64,000 bases of DNA. It comes from Streptomyces sp. MH60. GTDB lineage: Bacteria > Actinomycetota > Actinomycetes > Streptomycetales > Streptomycetaceae. Made by a program: the position numbers and the translations under genes. The notes beneath the pieces were generated by a model. That model was not told the DNA's origin. It saw nothing but the letters and a program-made list of their open reading frames with translations, and ran no database searches. How positions within the stretch are numbered: the stretch's first letter is position 1; each line of letters begins with the position of its first letter. The stretch is taken from contig NZ_MULI01000021.1 of NCBI RefSeq assembly GCF_002939385.1, positions 1 through 64,000 on the forward strand. Reading direction: 5' to 3'. Below are positions 16,528 to 25,368 of the stretch, piece by piece.

Positions 16528-17487
16528 ATGGTCCACAAAAGTTCTCCGTTGCGACTGGTCCCGGATGCCGCGGAGCAACCGGCCGCTCCCGCGGCAGCGC
16601 GGCGGCTGGGGGCCGTCGAGCTGGTGCCCGGCCGGGTCCGGGCGGCCGTGCTGTCCATGGCCGGGCGGGTGCTCGACCGCGCCGAGGCGTCGTACGACGC
16701 GGCCACCGCGACTCCCGCGGACATCGACGGGGCGCTGGCCGGGGTGGCCGGTGTCTTCGCGGCCCAGGAGGTCCAGGGGATCGGGGTGGCCGCCGCGGGG
16801 CTGGTGGACCCCGGCACGGGGCTGATCCTCGAGGTCAACGACGTGCCGGCGCTGCACGGCTATCCGGTGACGGAGCGGCTGGGCGCCCTCACCGGGGCAG
16901 GGGTGCACCTGGAGCACCGGGCGCGGCTCCAGGTGCTCGGCGACCGCTGGTTCGGCGCGGGCCGCGGGCGGCGCACCTTCGCCTCGGTCTCGACCGGCGA
17001 GGTGCTCGGGGTGGGTGTCCTCTACGACGGTGAGGTGATGGCGCCGCCCGGCGGGCGCAGCGGGGCGCACATGACGGTGTCGGCCAGTGGCGAGCGCTGC
17101 ACCTGCGGGAACCGGGGCTGCTGGAAGACCCTGGCCACCACCGGCTGGCTGCGGGCCAGGGCCCGCGCCGCGGGGCTCGGGGAGTCGATGTCGCTGGCCG
17201 AGCTGGTGCGGGGCGGGGACGCGCCGGCCGGGCAGGTGGTGGAGGAGTACGCGCACAACCTGGCCCTGGGGCTGGTGAACGTGCAGCAGCTCTTCGCGCC
17301 GGGCCTGTTCATCCTGCACGGCGAGGCGCGTGAGGGCGGCGAGCGCTTCCGCACCGTGGTGGAGGAACGGCTGCGGGACGCGGTCGCCTTCGCGGGGGCC
17401 GAGCAGCCGCGGGTGCTGGTCGGCACCGCCGCGGTCGACGACGTGGCGCTTCTGGGCGGGGCGGGTCTGGTGCTGTCGCACCTCTAG
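16528..17487 (+). CDS. ROK-family protein without a DNA-binding domain
   Basis: A 319-residue ROK protein. It carries the zinc-binding motif CTCGNRGCW near residue 191 and the hydrophobic C-terminal strand region LVGTAAVDD. It lacks the N-terminal winged helix of ROK repressors, so a sugar-kinase ancestry is likely. However the N-terminal ATP-binding motif (DxGGT) and the catalytic EVNDVPALHGY region are poorly preserved (the usual VxNDVN Asp is at EVNDVP), so kinase activity is uncertain. No ribosome site precedes the ATG at 16528, and a leaderless transcript is possible. It is divergent from the creatininase gene and converges with the ABC ATPase gene after 11 bp. Confidence 0.8.
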   Translation: MVHKSSPLRLVPDAAEQPAAPAAARRLGAVELVPGRVRAAVLSMAGRVLDRAEASYDAATATPADIDGALAGVAGVFAAQEVQGIGVAAAGLVDPGTGLILEVNDVPALHGYPVTERLGALTGAGVHLEHRARLQVLGDRWFGAGRGRRTFASVSTGEVLGVGVLYDGEVMAPPGGRSGAHMTVSASGERCTCGNRGCWKTLATTGWLRARARAAGLGESMSLAELVRGGDAPAGQVVEEYAHNLALGLVNVQQLFAPGLFILHGEAREGGERFRTVVEERLRDAVAFAGAEQPRVLVGTAAVDDVALLGGAGLVLSHL

Positions 17488-17498
17488 CGTGGCGCGGG

Positions 17499-18398
17499 TC
17501 ATCGGCTCGCTTCGTCCGTCGCTTCGCCCGTCCGGGCGCGTGCCGCGGCCCGGCGGCCCCGGCGCGGGTCGAGGACCGGTACGGCGTCGAGCAGCTGCCG
17601 CGTGTAGGGGTGCCGCGGGGTGCGCAGGACCGCCGCCGCCGCACCGACCTCGACCAGGCTCCCGCGGCTCATCACCGCCACCCGGTCGGCCACCTGGGCC
17701 ACCACGGCGAGGTTGTGCGAGACGAAGACGTAGGTGAGGCCCAGCCGCTGTTGCAGGTCCGCCAGGAGGTCGAGGACGGTCGCCTGCACGGAGACGTCCA
17801 GGGCGCTGGTCGGCTCGTCCAGCACCAGCAGCCGGGGGTGGAGTGCCAGCGCCCGCGCGATCGAGACGCGCTGGCGCTGGCCGCCGGAGAACTCGTGCGG
17901 GTAGCGGTCCTGGATGCCGGCGTCCAGGCCGACGGCCTCCAGGAGTTGTCCGACCCGTTCCCGGTTGCGGGCCCGTGCCCGCCGTCCGCGTGCCTCGGGG
18001 TCGTGGGTGACCAGCGGTTCGGCGACGATGTCGGTGATGCGCATGCGCGGGTTCATGCTGGAGTAGGGGTCCTGGAGGACGACCTGCAGCTGCCGTCGTA
18101 CGCCGCGCAGTTCGGACGCGGTGAGGGCGGCGAGGTCCCGCCCGTCGAAGCGGACGCTTCCGGCGGTGGGTTCGAGGAGTCCGAGGAGCAGCCGGGTGAG
18201 GGTGGTCTTGCCGCAGCCGGACTCGCCGACCAGGGCCAGGGTCTCGCCCTCGTGGACTTCGAGCGACACGTCGTCGACGGCGACGTTCGGGCGCCTGCCG
18301 CCGAACTCCTTGCGCAGGCCGGAAAGTTCGAGGAGCGGGCGGCCGGTCGCGGGGCCGGGCCCGGTGGTGCCGGCGGTCTCGGTCGCGTCGGTGCTCAT
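17499..18398 (-). CDS. Oligopeptide-type ABC transporter ATPase (DppF-like)
   Basis: A 299-residue ATP-binding subunit. Walker A is GESGCGKTT, the signature is FSGGQRQR, and Walker B is LLVLDEPTSALD; the LQDPYSSMNPRM stretch after the Q-loop marks the OppF/DppF group. The C-terminal oligopeptide extension (HPYTRQLLDAVPVLDP) is present, where family members often bind an Fe-S cluster or simply dimerise. Its ATG overlaps the stop of the preceding ATPase gene as ATGA. It is the fifth and last gene of a fully coupled transporter operon. Confidence 0.95.
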   Translation of the reverse strand: MSTDATETAGTTGPGPATGRPLLELSGLRKEFGGRRPNVAVDDVSLEVHEGETLALVGESGCGKTTLTRLLLGLLEPTAGSVRFDGRDLAALTASELRGVRRQLQVVLQDPYSSMNPRMRITDIVAEPLVTHDPEARGRRARARNRERVGQLLEAVGLDAGIQDRYPHEFSGGQRQRVSIARALALHPRLLVLDEPTSALDVSVQATVLDLLADLQQRLGLTYVFVSHNLAVVAQVADRVAVMSRGSLVEVGAAAAVLRTPRHPYTRQLLDAVPVLDPRRGRRAAARARTGEATDEASR

Positions 18399-19261
18399 GC
18401 CGCCTCCAGTCGGGGGGTGGCCGCCAGCAGCTTGCGGGTGTAGGCGTCGGCCGGACGGTCGAACACGTCGAGGACGTCGCCGGTCTCGACGACCTTGCCC
18501 CGGTTCATGACCACGACGCGGTCGGCGGTCTCCGCGACGACCGCGAGGTCGTGGGTGATCAGCACGACGGCCATGTCGTGCTTGTGCTGGAGGGTGACCA
18601 GGAGGTCGAGGATCTGGCGCTGCACGGTGACGTCCAGGGCGGTGGTCGGCTCGTCGGCGATGAGGAGGCGGGGCCGGGCCACCAGCGCGGTGGCGATCAT
18701 CACGCGCTGGCGCAGGCCGCCGGAGAGTTCGTGCGGGTACTGGCGGTAGCGCAGGGCCGGGTCGGGGATGCCGACCTCGTCGAGGGCCGCCAGCGCGGCC
18801 TCCTTGGCCTCGGCGCGGGACATGCCGGTGTGGTGCCCGAGCACCTCGGCGACCTGGGCGCCGACGCGCTGGAGCGGGTCGAGGCAGGTCATCGGGTCCT
18901 GGAAGACCATGGCGATGTCGCGGCCCCGGACCCGGCCGAGTTCCTTCTCGGACAGGCGCAGCAGGTCGCGCCCGTCGAAGCGGATCTCGCCGCTCGGGTA
19001 GACGCACGGCGGGCTCGGGTTGAGGCGCAGCACGGACAGCGCGGTGGCGCTCTTGCCGCTGCCGGACTCCCCCACCACGGCGAGGGTCTCGCCGGCCCGG
19101 ACGTGCAGGGAGACGTCCTGGACGGCGTGGACGACGGAGCCCTCCAGGCGGAAGTCGACGCGGAGGCCGTCGATCTCGAGGAGCGGCCGCTGGTCGGCGG
19201 GCCGCCGGGACGTGGCGCCCGTGGCTCGGTCGGGGCCGGTTGTCGGTCGGTCGTTGCTCAT
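18395..19261 (-). CDS. Oligopeptide-type ABC transporter ATPase (DppD-like)
   Basis: A 288-residue ATP-binding subunit. Walker A is GESGSGKSA, the signature LSGGLRQR and Walker [28 protein letters not shown] matches the OppD/DppD group. It forms the heterodimeric motor with the downstream DppF-like subunit. The start overlaps the stop of the upstream permease gene (ATGA at 19258-19261), and its own stop overlaps the next start, so stoichiometric synthesis is expected. Confidence 0.95.
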   Translation of the reverse strand: MSNDRPTTGPDRATGATSRRPADQRPLLEIDGLRVDFRLEGSVVHAVQDVSLHVRAGETLAVVGESGSGKSATALSVLRLNPSPPCVYPSGEIRFDGRDLLRLSEKELGRVRGRDIAMVFQDPMTCLDPLQRVGAQVAEVLGHHTGMSRAEAKEAALAALDEVGIPDPALRYRQYPHELSGGLRQRVMIATALVARPRLLIADEPTTALDVTVQRQILDLLVTLQHKHDMAVVLITHDLAVVAETADRVVVMNRGKVVETGDVLDVFDRPADAYTRKLLAATPRLEAA

Positions 19262-20172
19262 CGGCGGTAGGCCTTCGGGTCCGCGACGTCGCGCAGGGCG
19301 TCGCCGGTGATGTTGATGGCGAGGGAGGTCAGCATCAGCGCGATGCCGGGGAAGACGGCGACCCACCAGGAGGTGCCCAGGTAGAGCTGCCCGTCGGAGA
19401 GCATGCCGCCCCAGGTGACCGTCTCCTTGGGGACGCCGAGGCCGAGGTAGCTGAGGGACGCCTCGGCGACGATGGCGGCGGCGACGTGCAGGGTGCCGAT
19501 GGTGGCCAGGGGTGCCATCACGTTGGGCAGCAGGTGGCGGCGCATGATGGTGACGTCGGTGACGCCGATCGCGCGGGCCTCGGTGACGAAGTCGCGGGTG
19601 CGCAGCGACATCACCTCGGAGCGCACGACGCGGGCGTAGGAGACCCAGCCGGTGAAGCCGAGCACCACGATCACGACCCACAGCCCGGAGCCGAGGAAGC
19701 CGACGACGGCGAGGGCCAGCAGGAGGGAGGGGAAGGCGAGTTGGACGTCGGCGAGCCGCATCAGGGTGCGGTCGGCCCAGCCGCCGAAGTATCCGGAGGC
19801 GAGGCCCACGACGGTGCCGACGACGCCGGCGAGCAGCGCGGCTCCCGCGCCGACGAGCAGGGAGACCCGGGTGCCGTAGACGACGCGGGAGAGCATGTCG
19901 CGGCCGAGCTGGTCGGTGCCGAGGAGGTGGGCGCCGCTGCCGCCGTCCTGCCAGGCGGGCGGCCGCAGCCGCAGCAGGAGGTTCTGGGTGTTGGGGTCGT
20001 AGGGGGCGAGCAGGGGCGCGAACAGGGCGGCGACGAGCAGCAGGGCGAGTACGGCGAGGGCCACTGCGGCGAGCTTGTTGCGCAGCAGGCCGCGCAGGAC
20101 GACGGAGCCGGAGCCGCCGGACGGCTTGTGCTGCAAGGTCGCATCGGTCGCGGCCGGTGACATGACGGTCAT
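19258..20172 (-). CDS. Oligopeptide-type ABC permease (DppC-like)
   Basis: A 304-residue inner-membrane permease with six predicted spans. The OppC/DppC N-terminal region (NKLAAVALAVLALLLVAALF, then LLGTDQLGRDMLSRVVYGTR) and the EAA loop (TEARAIGVTDVTIMRRHLLP) are clear. The ATG at 20172 is preferred over the internal ATG at 20163 because it has GAGG upstream and overlaps the preceding gene's stop as ATGA. It pairs with the DppB-like subunit. Confidence 0.94.
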   Translation of the reverse strand: MTVMSPAATDATLQHKPSGGSGSVVLRGLLRNKLAAVALAVLALLLVAALFAPLLAPYDPNTQNLLLRLRPPAWQDGGSGAHLLGTDQLGRDMLSRVVYGTRVSLLVGAGAALLAGVVGTVVGLASGYFGGWADRTLMRLADVQLAFPSLLLALAVVGFLGSGLWVVIVVLGFTGWVSYARVVRSEVMSLRTRDFVTEARAIGVTDVTIMRRHLLPNVMAPLATIGTLHVAAAIVAEASLSYLGLGVPKETVTWGGMLSDGQLYLGTSWWVAVFPGIALMLTSLAINITGDALRDVADPKAYRR

Positions 20173-21161
20173 CGGGACGTCCTCACCCTCGGGTCGAGGA
20201 AGCTGTAGGAGAGGTCGACGAGCAGGTTCACCACGACGAAGGTGGCGGCGAAGAACAGGACGGTGGCCTGGACGAGCGGGAAGTCGCGGTTGGAGATCGC
20301 CTCGACGGTCAGCTGGCCCACTCCGGGCCAGGAGAAGACCCGTTCGGTGAGGATCGCCCCGCCGAGCAGGTTGCCGACCTCCAGGCCGACGACGGTCACC
20401 ACGGGCAGCGAGGCGTTGCGCAGTCCGTGCCTGAGCACCACCTGCAGCGGCCCGAAGCCCTTGGCGCGGGCGCTGCGGATGTGGTCCGAGGACAGGACGT
20501 CGATCAGCGAGGAGCGCAGCAGACGGGCGACGACGGCGACGGAGTACACGGCGAGGGTGACGGCGGGCAGGACCAGGTTGGCGAGGGTGCCGTAGCCGGA
20601 GGCGGGCAGGGCGCGCAGCCAGACGGCGAAGACGAGGATGAGCAGGATGCCGACCCAGAACGGCGGGGTGGACTGGCCGAGCAGGACGCCGGTCATCACG
20701 GTGTTGTCGGTGCCCCGGCCGCGGCGCATGGCGGCGAGGATGCCCGCCGGGATCGCGATGACCAGGGTCACCGCGAGGGCGGCGGCGGCCAGTTCGATCG
20801 TGGCCGGCAGCCGGTCGGCGAGGATCTCGCTCACGGGCTGGCCGTAGACGAGGGAGTCGCCGAAGTCGAGGTGCAGCAGTCCCCAGAGGTAGTCGAGGTA
20901 CTGGGAGAACAGGGACTGGTCCAGGCCCAGGGAGTGGCGCAGCACCTGCTCCTGTTCGGCCGTGGCGTCCGGCGGCAGCAGGATCTTCACGGGGTCGCCG
21001 GACAGACGGACGAGGAAGAAGGCGACGGTCGCCGTGCACAGCAGCACGAACAGGGCGGTGCCCAGGCGCTTGACCACCCCGAGGAGCAGCCCCGCCCGGT
21101 CCGGGCGGCGGGTCGGGGTGTCCGCCGGGGCGGGGGGCTTGTCGAGGGTGAGGGCGCTCAT
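20169..21161 (-). CDS. Oligopeptide-type ABC permease (DppB-like)
   Basis: A 330-residue permease. After a 25-residue cytoplasmic start it shows the typical VVKRLGTALFVLLCTATVAF first span, a large external loop with LGLDQSLFSQYLDYL, and the EAA loop SARAKGFGPLQVVLRHGLRN. Six spans are predicted. Its ATG overlaps the stop of the binding-protein gene as ATGA. Confidence 0.94.
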   Translation of the reverse strand: MSALTLDKPPAPADTPTRRPDRAGLLLGVVKRLGTALFVLLCTATVAFFLVRLSGDPVKILLPPDATAEQEQVLRHSLGLDQSLFSQYLDYLWGLLHLDFGDSLVYGQPVSEILADRLPATIELAAAALAVTLVIAIPAGILAAMRRGRGTDNTVMTGVLLGQSTPPFWVGILLILVFAVWLRALPASGYGTLANLVLPAVTLAVYSVAVVARLLRSSLIDVLSSDHIRSARAKGFGPLQVVLRHGLRNASLPVVTVVGLEVGNLLGGAILTERVFSWPGVGQLTVEAISNRDFPLVQATVLFFAATFVVVNLLVDLSYSFLDPRVRTSR

Positions 21162-22708
21162 CGGGACACCTCCGCGCTCTCCATGGCGAGGACGCCCGCG
21201 GCTCCCGGCGTCCAGCGGGGCCGGTCGTTGCGGGCGTAGATGTTGTCGATCTGGTAGAGGAAGACGAAGGGGGCTTCCCGGCGCATCAGCCGTTGCAGGT
21301 CCGAGAAGGCCGCTTCGCGCTCCGCGGGGTCCTCGGAGAGTTCCTCGGCGTCGATGAGGCGGTCGGCCTCGGCGGAGTGCCAGCGGCTCTGGCGGCGGTC
21401 GCTGCGCACGTTGGACTGGACGATGCTGGCGCCGTCCATCGTCCAGACGGTGCTGGCCGCGAGGTAGATCGGGCCGAGCGCACCGCGGTTGTCGGAGGTG
21501 AGGCGGGCGGAGTAGGTGCCGGGGTCGAGCAGGTTGACGCGGGCGTCCACCCCGGCCCTGGCGAGGAGTCCGGAGAGGGCCTCGGCGACGTTGGCGTCGA
21601 CGTTGGAGGCGGTGAGCGTGGTGGCGAAGCCGTGCGGGTGACCGGCTTCGGCGAGCAGGCGGCGCGCGGTGTCGACGGAGCGGGTGAAGGGCTTGACGGT
21701 GGGGTCGAAGCCGAAGGAGCCGCGCGGGACGAGGGCGGGCGTCTCGGTGGCCTTGCCGCCGAGCACGGCCTTGATGAGCAGTGGGACGTCGATGGCGTGG
21801 TTGAGCGCCTGGCGCACCCGGCGGTCCTGGAGCGGGCCGCGTTCCAGGGTGTTGAGGGACAGGTAGGCGGTGCGGATGCCGGTGTGGCCGTCGATGGTGA
21901 TGCCGCCGTAGCCGTCGAGTTGCTGGGCGGCGTCCGGGGTGAGTCCGGCGACGAGGTCCACGCCGCCGCTCTGCAGGGCGGCCAGGGACGACGAGGCGTT
22001 GGGGGCGGGGCTGAAGACGAGGCCGTCGACGGCCGGGCGCCCGTTCCAGTGGCCGGCGTAGGCGCGCATCCGCAGTTCGTGGTCGCGCTGCCAGCTCGTG
22101 AAGGTGAACGGGCCGGTGCCGACGGGGTGGTCGGCGAAGGCCGCGTCGCCCACCTCGGCGAGGTGGCGGGGCGGTACCACGACGCCGCCGAACAGGGAGA
22201 GCTTGGCGGGCAGGATGGGGTCGTGCACGGTGGTGTGCAGGTCGACGGTGAGCCGGTCGACGACGGTGACGCCCTTGACGAAGCGCAGCTCGACGATCGG
22301 TGACTTGGTGGCGGGGTCGAGCAGTCGCTCGATGCTGAAGGCGACGGCCCGCGCGTCACACACCTCACCGTTGTGGAAGGTCACCCCGGGGCGGAGCGTG
22401 AAGCGCCAGGTGCGCGCGTCGGTGGCCTTCCAGCTCAGGGCGAGCCTCGGGTGCAGCCGGTTGTCCCGGCCGCGGGTGGTGAGGGTGTCGAACATGTTGA
22501 CCAGGACGTTCATCGACACCATGTCGCCCTGCTTCTGCGGGTCCAGGGTCTTCGGGTCGCCCGGCTGGGAGACCCGCAGGACGTTGCCGGCCCGGTCCGC
22601 GGCGGCGGTCGTGCCACACGCGCTCAGGAGCGCCGGAGCGCTGAGGGCTCCGAGCAGGAGACCGCCGGTCCGCAGGACGTGGCGTCGGCTGGGACGGCTG
22701 CGGTCCAT
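21158..22708 (-). CDS. Oligopeptide-type ABC substrate-binding lipoprotein
   Basis: A 516-residue SBP of the family-5 (DppA/OppA) type. The N-terminus carries a twin-arginine-like SRRHVL followed by a hydrophobic stretch and the lipobox LLSAC, so it is a surface lipoprotein that probably leaves by the Tat route. Hallmarks are SQPGDPKTLDPQ, the LHPRLALSWKATD segment and FHNGEVCDARAVAFSIERLL. The ATG at 22708 has AGGGG six bases upstream; an ATG at 22735 with a more distant GGAGG is the alternative. It heads the five-gene transporter operon, divergent from the IclR gene. Family members bind peptides, but also sugar acids, nickel or opines, so the ligand is open. Confidence 0.94.
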   Translation of the reverse strand: MDRSRPSRRHVLRTGGLLLGALSAPALLSACGTTAAADRAGNVLRVSQPGDPKTLDPQKQGDMVSMNVLVNMFDTLTTRGRDNRLHPRLALSWKATDARTWRFTLRPGVTFHNGEVCDARAVAFSIERLLDPATKSPIVELRFVKGVTVVDRLTVDLHTTVHDPILPAKLSLFGGVVVPPRHLAEVGDAAFADHPVGTGPFTFTSWQRDHELRMRAYAGHWNGRPAVDGLVFSPAPNASSSLAALQSGGVDLVAGLTPDAAQQLDGYGGITIDGHTGIRTAYLSLNTLERGPLQDRRVRQALNHAIDVPLLIKAVLGGKATETPALVPRGSFGFDPTVKPFTRSVDTARRLLAEAGHPHGFATTLTASNVDANVAEALSGLLARAGVDARVNLLDPGTYSARLTSDNRGALGPIYLAASTVWTMDGASIVQSNVRSDRRQSRWHSAEADRLIDAEELSEDPAEREAAFSDLQRLMRREAPFVFLYQIDNIYARNDRPRWTPGAAGVLAMESAEVSR

Positions 22709-22728
22709 CGTGCGCCCCTGAAGAATTC

Positions 22729-22765
22729 GTTCCATTGAACAACACCTCCGTTCCGTCAGATGGAA
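22729..22765. promoter_or_regulatory. Candidate IclR operator in divergent region
   Basis: Two inverted repeats sit in the 81-bp gap between the transporter and IclR genes: GTTC-CATT-GAAC (22729-22740) and TTCC-GTCAGAT-GGAA (22751-22765). Both share a TTCC/GGAA-like core, which is common in IclR-family sites. Binding here could control both directions. Confidence 0.45.
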
Positions 22766-22789
22766 TGCGGTTGGGTTAAGCTAAGCGAC

Positions 22790-23626
22790 ATGGTGAAAGC
22801 GGTCAACACCCGGTCGGTCGACCAGGAACTCGCGAAGGGCCCCGTCGACAAGGCGATGGAGGTGCTAGATGCGCTCGTCCAGCCCGGTGGCCCCCACCGG
22901 CTGGGGGAGATCGCGCGCCGCACAGGACTGACCAAGCCCACCGTCCACCGGCATCTGCGGACCATGGCGGAGTACGGCTTCGCCGAGCCCGCCGAGGGCG
23001 GCAGCTACCGTCCGGGACCGCGGCTGCTGGGCCTCGCCGCAGCGGCCCTGAGCGACAGCCGGGTCCTGGAACTGACCAGGCCCGCCCTCGCCGACCTGCG
23101 CCGGCGCACCGGCCACGTGGCGTTCTACGCGGTGCGCCACGCGTCCGACGCGGTGTATCTGGAGCAGTCGGAACCGGCCCGCGAGTACCGGATGGGCACC
23201 CGGCCCGGCCACCGGTCGCCGCTGTACACCTGCGGCGTGGGGCTCGCGATGCTCTCCGCGCTGCCCGCCGGGGAGGCCGCGGCGGTCCTGGAGGCACCGG
23301 ACCTGGAGGCGCGCACGCCGGACACGCCCACCGACCCGGCCGCGCTGCGGGCGGTGCTCGCGCGCGCGGCGCTGTGCGGTTACGCCGTGGACGACGAGTA
23401 CGACGAGCCGGACGTGCGGTCGGTGGCGGCACCCGTGCTGGACGCGGAGGGCCGGGCCGTGGGTGCGATCGGCATCGCCGGACTGACCTTCACCCTCGAC
23501 CCCGGCAGTGTGGAGGTGTTCGGGCCGATGGTGCGGGCCGCCGCGCGCACGGTGTCCGCCGCACTCGGCGCGCGCCCGCCCCAGCTCGGCGTGGTGGACC
23601 CGGCCAGGGGCGGTGAGCAGGCGTGA
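22790..23626 (+). CDS. IclR-family transcriptional regulator
   Basis: A 278-residue regulator. An N-terminal winged helix-turn-helix spans about residues 12-75 (KAMEVLDALVQPGGPHRLGE, TGLTKPTVHRHLRTM). The effector domain follows, with YCGVGLAML-like GVGLAMLSALPAG and a C-terminal VGAIGIAGLTFTL. Family members sense small acids or aromatics. The ATG at 22790 starts the domain well but has only a weak ribosome site; GTG 22793 is an alternative. Its stop overlaps the serine hydrolase start as GTGA. It most likely controls the divergent transporter operon and its own unit. Confidence 0.9.
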   Translation: MVKAVNTRSVDQELAKGPVDKAMEVLDALVQPGGPHRLGEIARRTGLTKPTVHRHLRTMAEYGFAEPAEGGSYRPGPRLLGLAAAALSDSRVLELTRPALADLRRRTGHVAFYAVRHASDAVYLEQSEPAREYRMGTRPGHRSPLYTCGVGLAMLSALPAGEAAAVLEAPDLEARTPDTPTDPAALRAVLARAALCGYAVDDEYDEPDVRSVAAPVLDAEGRAVGAIGIAGLTFTLDPGSVEVFGPMVRAAARTVSAALGARPPQLGVVDPARGGEQA

Positions 23627-24684
23627 GCACCCTGGGAGAACTGCTCACCGAGGGGCGGGAACGGCGCATCTACTCCGGCGCCGCCTGGTCCGTCGGAGGC
23701 CCGGAGGGACCACTGGACCGGGGCTGGACCGGCACCCGCGGCTGGGACGGACCTCCGCTGGACGGCGACGACGTATGGGACCTCGCATCGGTGACCAAGC
23801 CGATCGCCGGACTCGCGGTCATGGCGCTCGTCGAGCGCGGCGCGCTCGGCCTCGACGACACCGTGGGCGCGTACCTCCCGGACTACCGGGGCGGCGACAA
23901 GGCGGAGCTGACCGTACGTCAACTCCTCACCCACACCTCGGGGATACCGGGACAGGTGCCGCTGTACCGCGACCGTCCCACCCGTGCGGCGCTGCTGGAG
24001 GCGGTGCGCCTGCTGCCGTTGACCGCGGCGCCGGGCACCCGCGTGCAGTACTCCTCGCAGGGGTTCATCGTCCTCGGCCTGATCGCCGAGGCGGCGGCCG
24101 GGGAGCCGCTGGACGCGCTGGTGGAGCGGCTGGTGTGCGCACCGCTCGGTCTGCGGGACACCGTCTTCCGCCCGGACGCCGGGCGCCGGGCGCGGGCGGT
24201 GGCCACCGAGGACTGTCCCTGGCGCCGCCGCCCGGTCGTGGGCGAGGTCCACGACGAGAACGCGGTGGTGCTCGGCGGAGTCGGCGGCCACGCGGGCCTG
24301 TTCTCCACGCTGGCGGACATGGAACGGCTCGGCGCCGCCCTCGCCGCCGGTGGCCGGGGCCTGCTGCGGCCCGACACCTTCGCCCTGATGACGGCCCCCC
24401 ACACGGACCACCTGGCGCTGCGGCGCGCCCTGGCCTGGCAGGGCCGCGATCCGGTCGGCTCCCCCGCCGGGGAGGTGTTCGGCCCGGAGTCGTACGGCCA
24501 CACGGGCTTCACCGGCACCAGCCTCTGGGTCGACCCGGCCACGCGGCGCTACGCCGTGCTGCTCACCAACCGGGTGCACCCGACGAGGACGGGGGAGGGG
24601 ATCGTCGCCCTGCGCCGCGCGTTCCACGACGCCGCCGCCCGGACGCCCCCGGTGGCCGCCGGGGCCCCGCACGGTGTGGAATGA
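23623..24684 (+). CDS. Serine hydrolase of the beta-lactamase/penicillin-binding fold
   Basis: A 353-residue enzyme of the class C beta-lactamase-related family. Nucleophile Ser56 lies in SVTK, the Tyr-x-Ser triad motif is YSS at 143-145, and HTGFTG near residue 290 corresponds to the KTG box. HTSGI is also typical. There is no signal peptide, so it acts in the cytoplasm, unlike true beta-lactamases; related enzymes are esterases, D-aminopeptidases or amidases. Its start is coupled to the IclR gene (GTGA). Together with the oligopeptide-type transporter, a plausible job is hydrolysis of an imported ester or amide, but no substrate can be named. Confidence 0.88.
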   Translation: MSTLGELLTEGRERRIYSGAAWSVGGPEGPLDRGWTGTRGWDGPPLDGDDVWDLASVTKPIAGLAVMALVERGALGLDDTVGAYLPDYRGGDKAELTVRQLLTHTSGIPGQVPLYRDRPTRAALLEAVRLLPLTAAPGTRVQYSSQGFIVLGLIAEAAAGEPLDALVERLVCAPLGLRDTVFRPDAGRRARAVATEDCPWRRRPVVGEVHDENAVVLGGVGGHAGLFSTLADMERLGAALAAGGRGLLRPDTFALMTAPHTDHLALRRALAWQGRDPVGSPAGEVFGPESYGHTGFTGTSLWVDPATRRYAVLLTNRVHPTRTGEGIVALRRAFHDAAARTPPVAAGAPHGVE

Positions 24685-24688
24685 GCCG

Positions 24689-25222
24689 GTGACCCCTTCC
24701 GCACCGCGCGCCGAGCGCCCCGAACGCAGCCGCCCCGCCGCCCAGAGCCTCACCGGCGTCGGCCTCGCCGTCCTCGATCCCGCCGGCCGGGTCCTGCTCG
24801 GGCTCGGCCACGACGGACGCTGGGAGCTGCCCGGCGGCAAGGTCGACGCGGGCGAGGACTTCGAGACGGCCGCCGCCCGGGAGTTGACGGAGGAGACCGG
24901 GCTCGTGGCGGCCCCCGCGGACGTGCGGGTGCTGGCCGTGCTCGTCGACGGCGTGGGCGGGCTGACCCGCGTGACGGCGGCGGCCGTCACCGAGCGGACG
25001 GCCGGTACGCCCCGGGTCACCGAGCCCGACAAGATCGAGCGCTGGGAGTGGTTCGCCCGCGAGTCGGTCCCCTGCGCGCTCTTCCCGCCGTCCGCCTCGG
25101 TCCTGGACTGCCTGTGGCCCGAGGAGGAGCGGCGGGGTGCGGCAGGAGTCCGGCACTACGCGGTGGCCGGGCCCGTCGTGAACGGCAGCACGCGCCGGGA
25201 CGGGTGCGCCGCGTCGCGGTAG
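24689..25222 (+). CDS. NUDIX hydrolase
   Basis: A 177-residue protein with a complete Nudix box at about residues 50-72 (GKVDAGEDFETAAARELTEE followed by TGL), which binds divalent metal and cleaves nucleoside diphosphates linked to another moiety. RWELPGG just before it is typical of the MutT-like group. The frame opens at GTG 24674, overlapping the serine hydrolase end; GTG 24689 is chosen as the nearest start after that stop. The last 40 residues past EEERRG look unconserved. It may be co-transcribed with the IclR and hydrolase genes, though a link to their pathway is not evident. Confidence 0.88.
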   Translation: MTPSAPRAERPERSRPAAQSLTGVGLAVLDPAGRVLLGLGHDGRWELPGGKVDAGEDFETAAARELTEETGLVAAPADVRVLAVLVDGVGGLTRVTAAAVTERTAGTPRVTEPDKIERWEWFARESVPCALFPPSASVLDCLWPEEERRGAAGVRHYAVAGPVVNGSTRRDGCAASR

Positions 25223-25313
25223 GCCCCGCCGTGGAGGCCGGAAGCGGCATCGTGTTCCGGCCCGCGTACTTCCGCTGCCGCGCGCATTGACATGGCCGCG
25301 CCCCGGCGCAACC

Positions 25314-25329
25314 CTGAGAGCGCTCTCAG
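25314..25329. promoter_or_regulatory. LacI-type operator O1 upstream of GH64 copy 2
   Basis: CTGAGAGCGCTCTCAG is a perfect 16-bp palindrome. Its core resembles CebR/CelR operators of actinomycetes (TGGGAGCGCTCCCA). It lies 45 bp before the GH64 start and 54 bp, centre to centre, from a second near-copy. Confidence 0.7.
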
Positions 25330-25368
25330 AATCGGTACGGACCAATTCCCCCACACCCGCACGGAGGT

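Noticed and set aside
15695-22708. Reading of the 11-25 kb island as murein-peptide recycling (dipeptide epimerase, dipeptide transporter, beta-lactamase-like hydrolase)
   Set aside because: The enolase metal site has Asp, Glu and Asn, which fits the glucarate dehydratase subgroup rather than L-Ala-D/L-Glu epimerases, and no muropeptide amidase or ligase is present.
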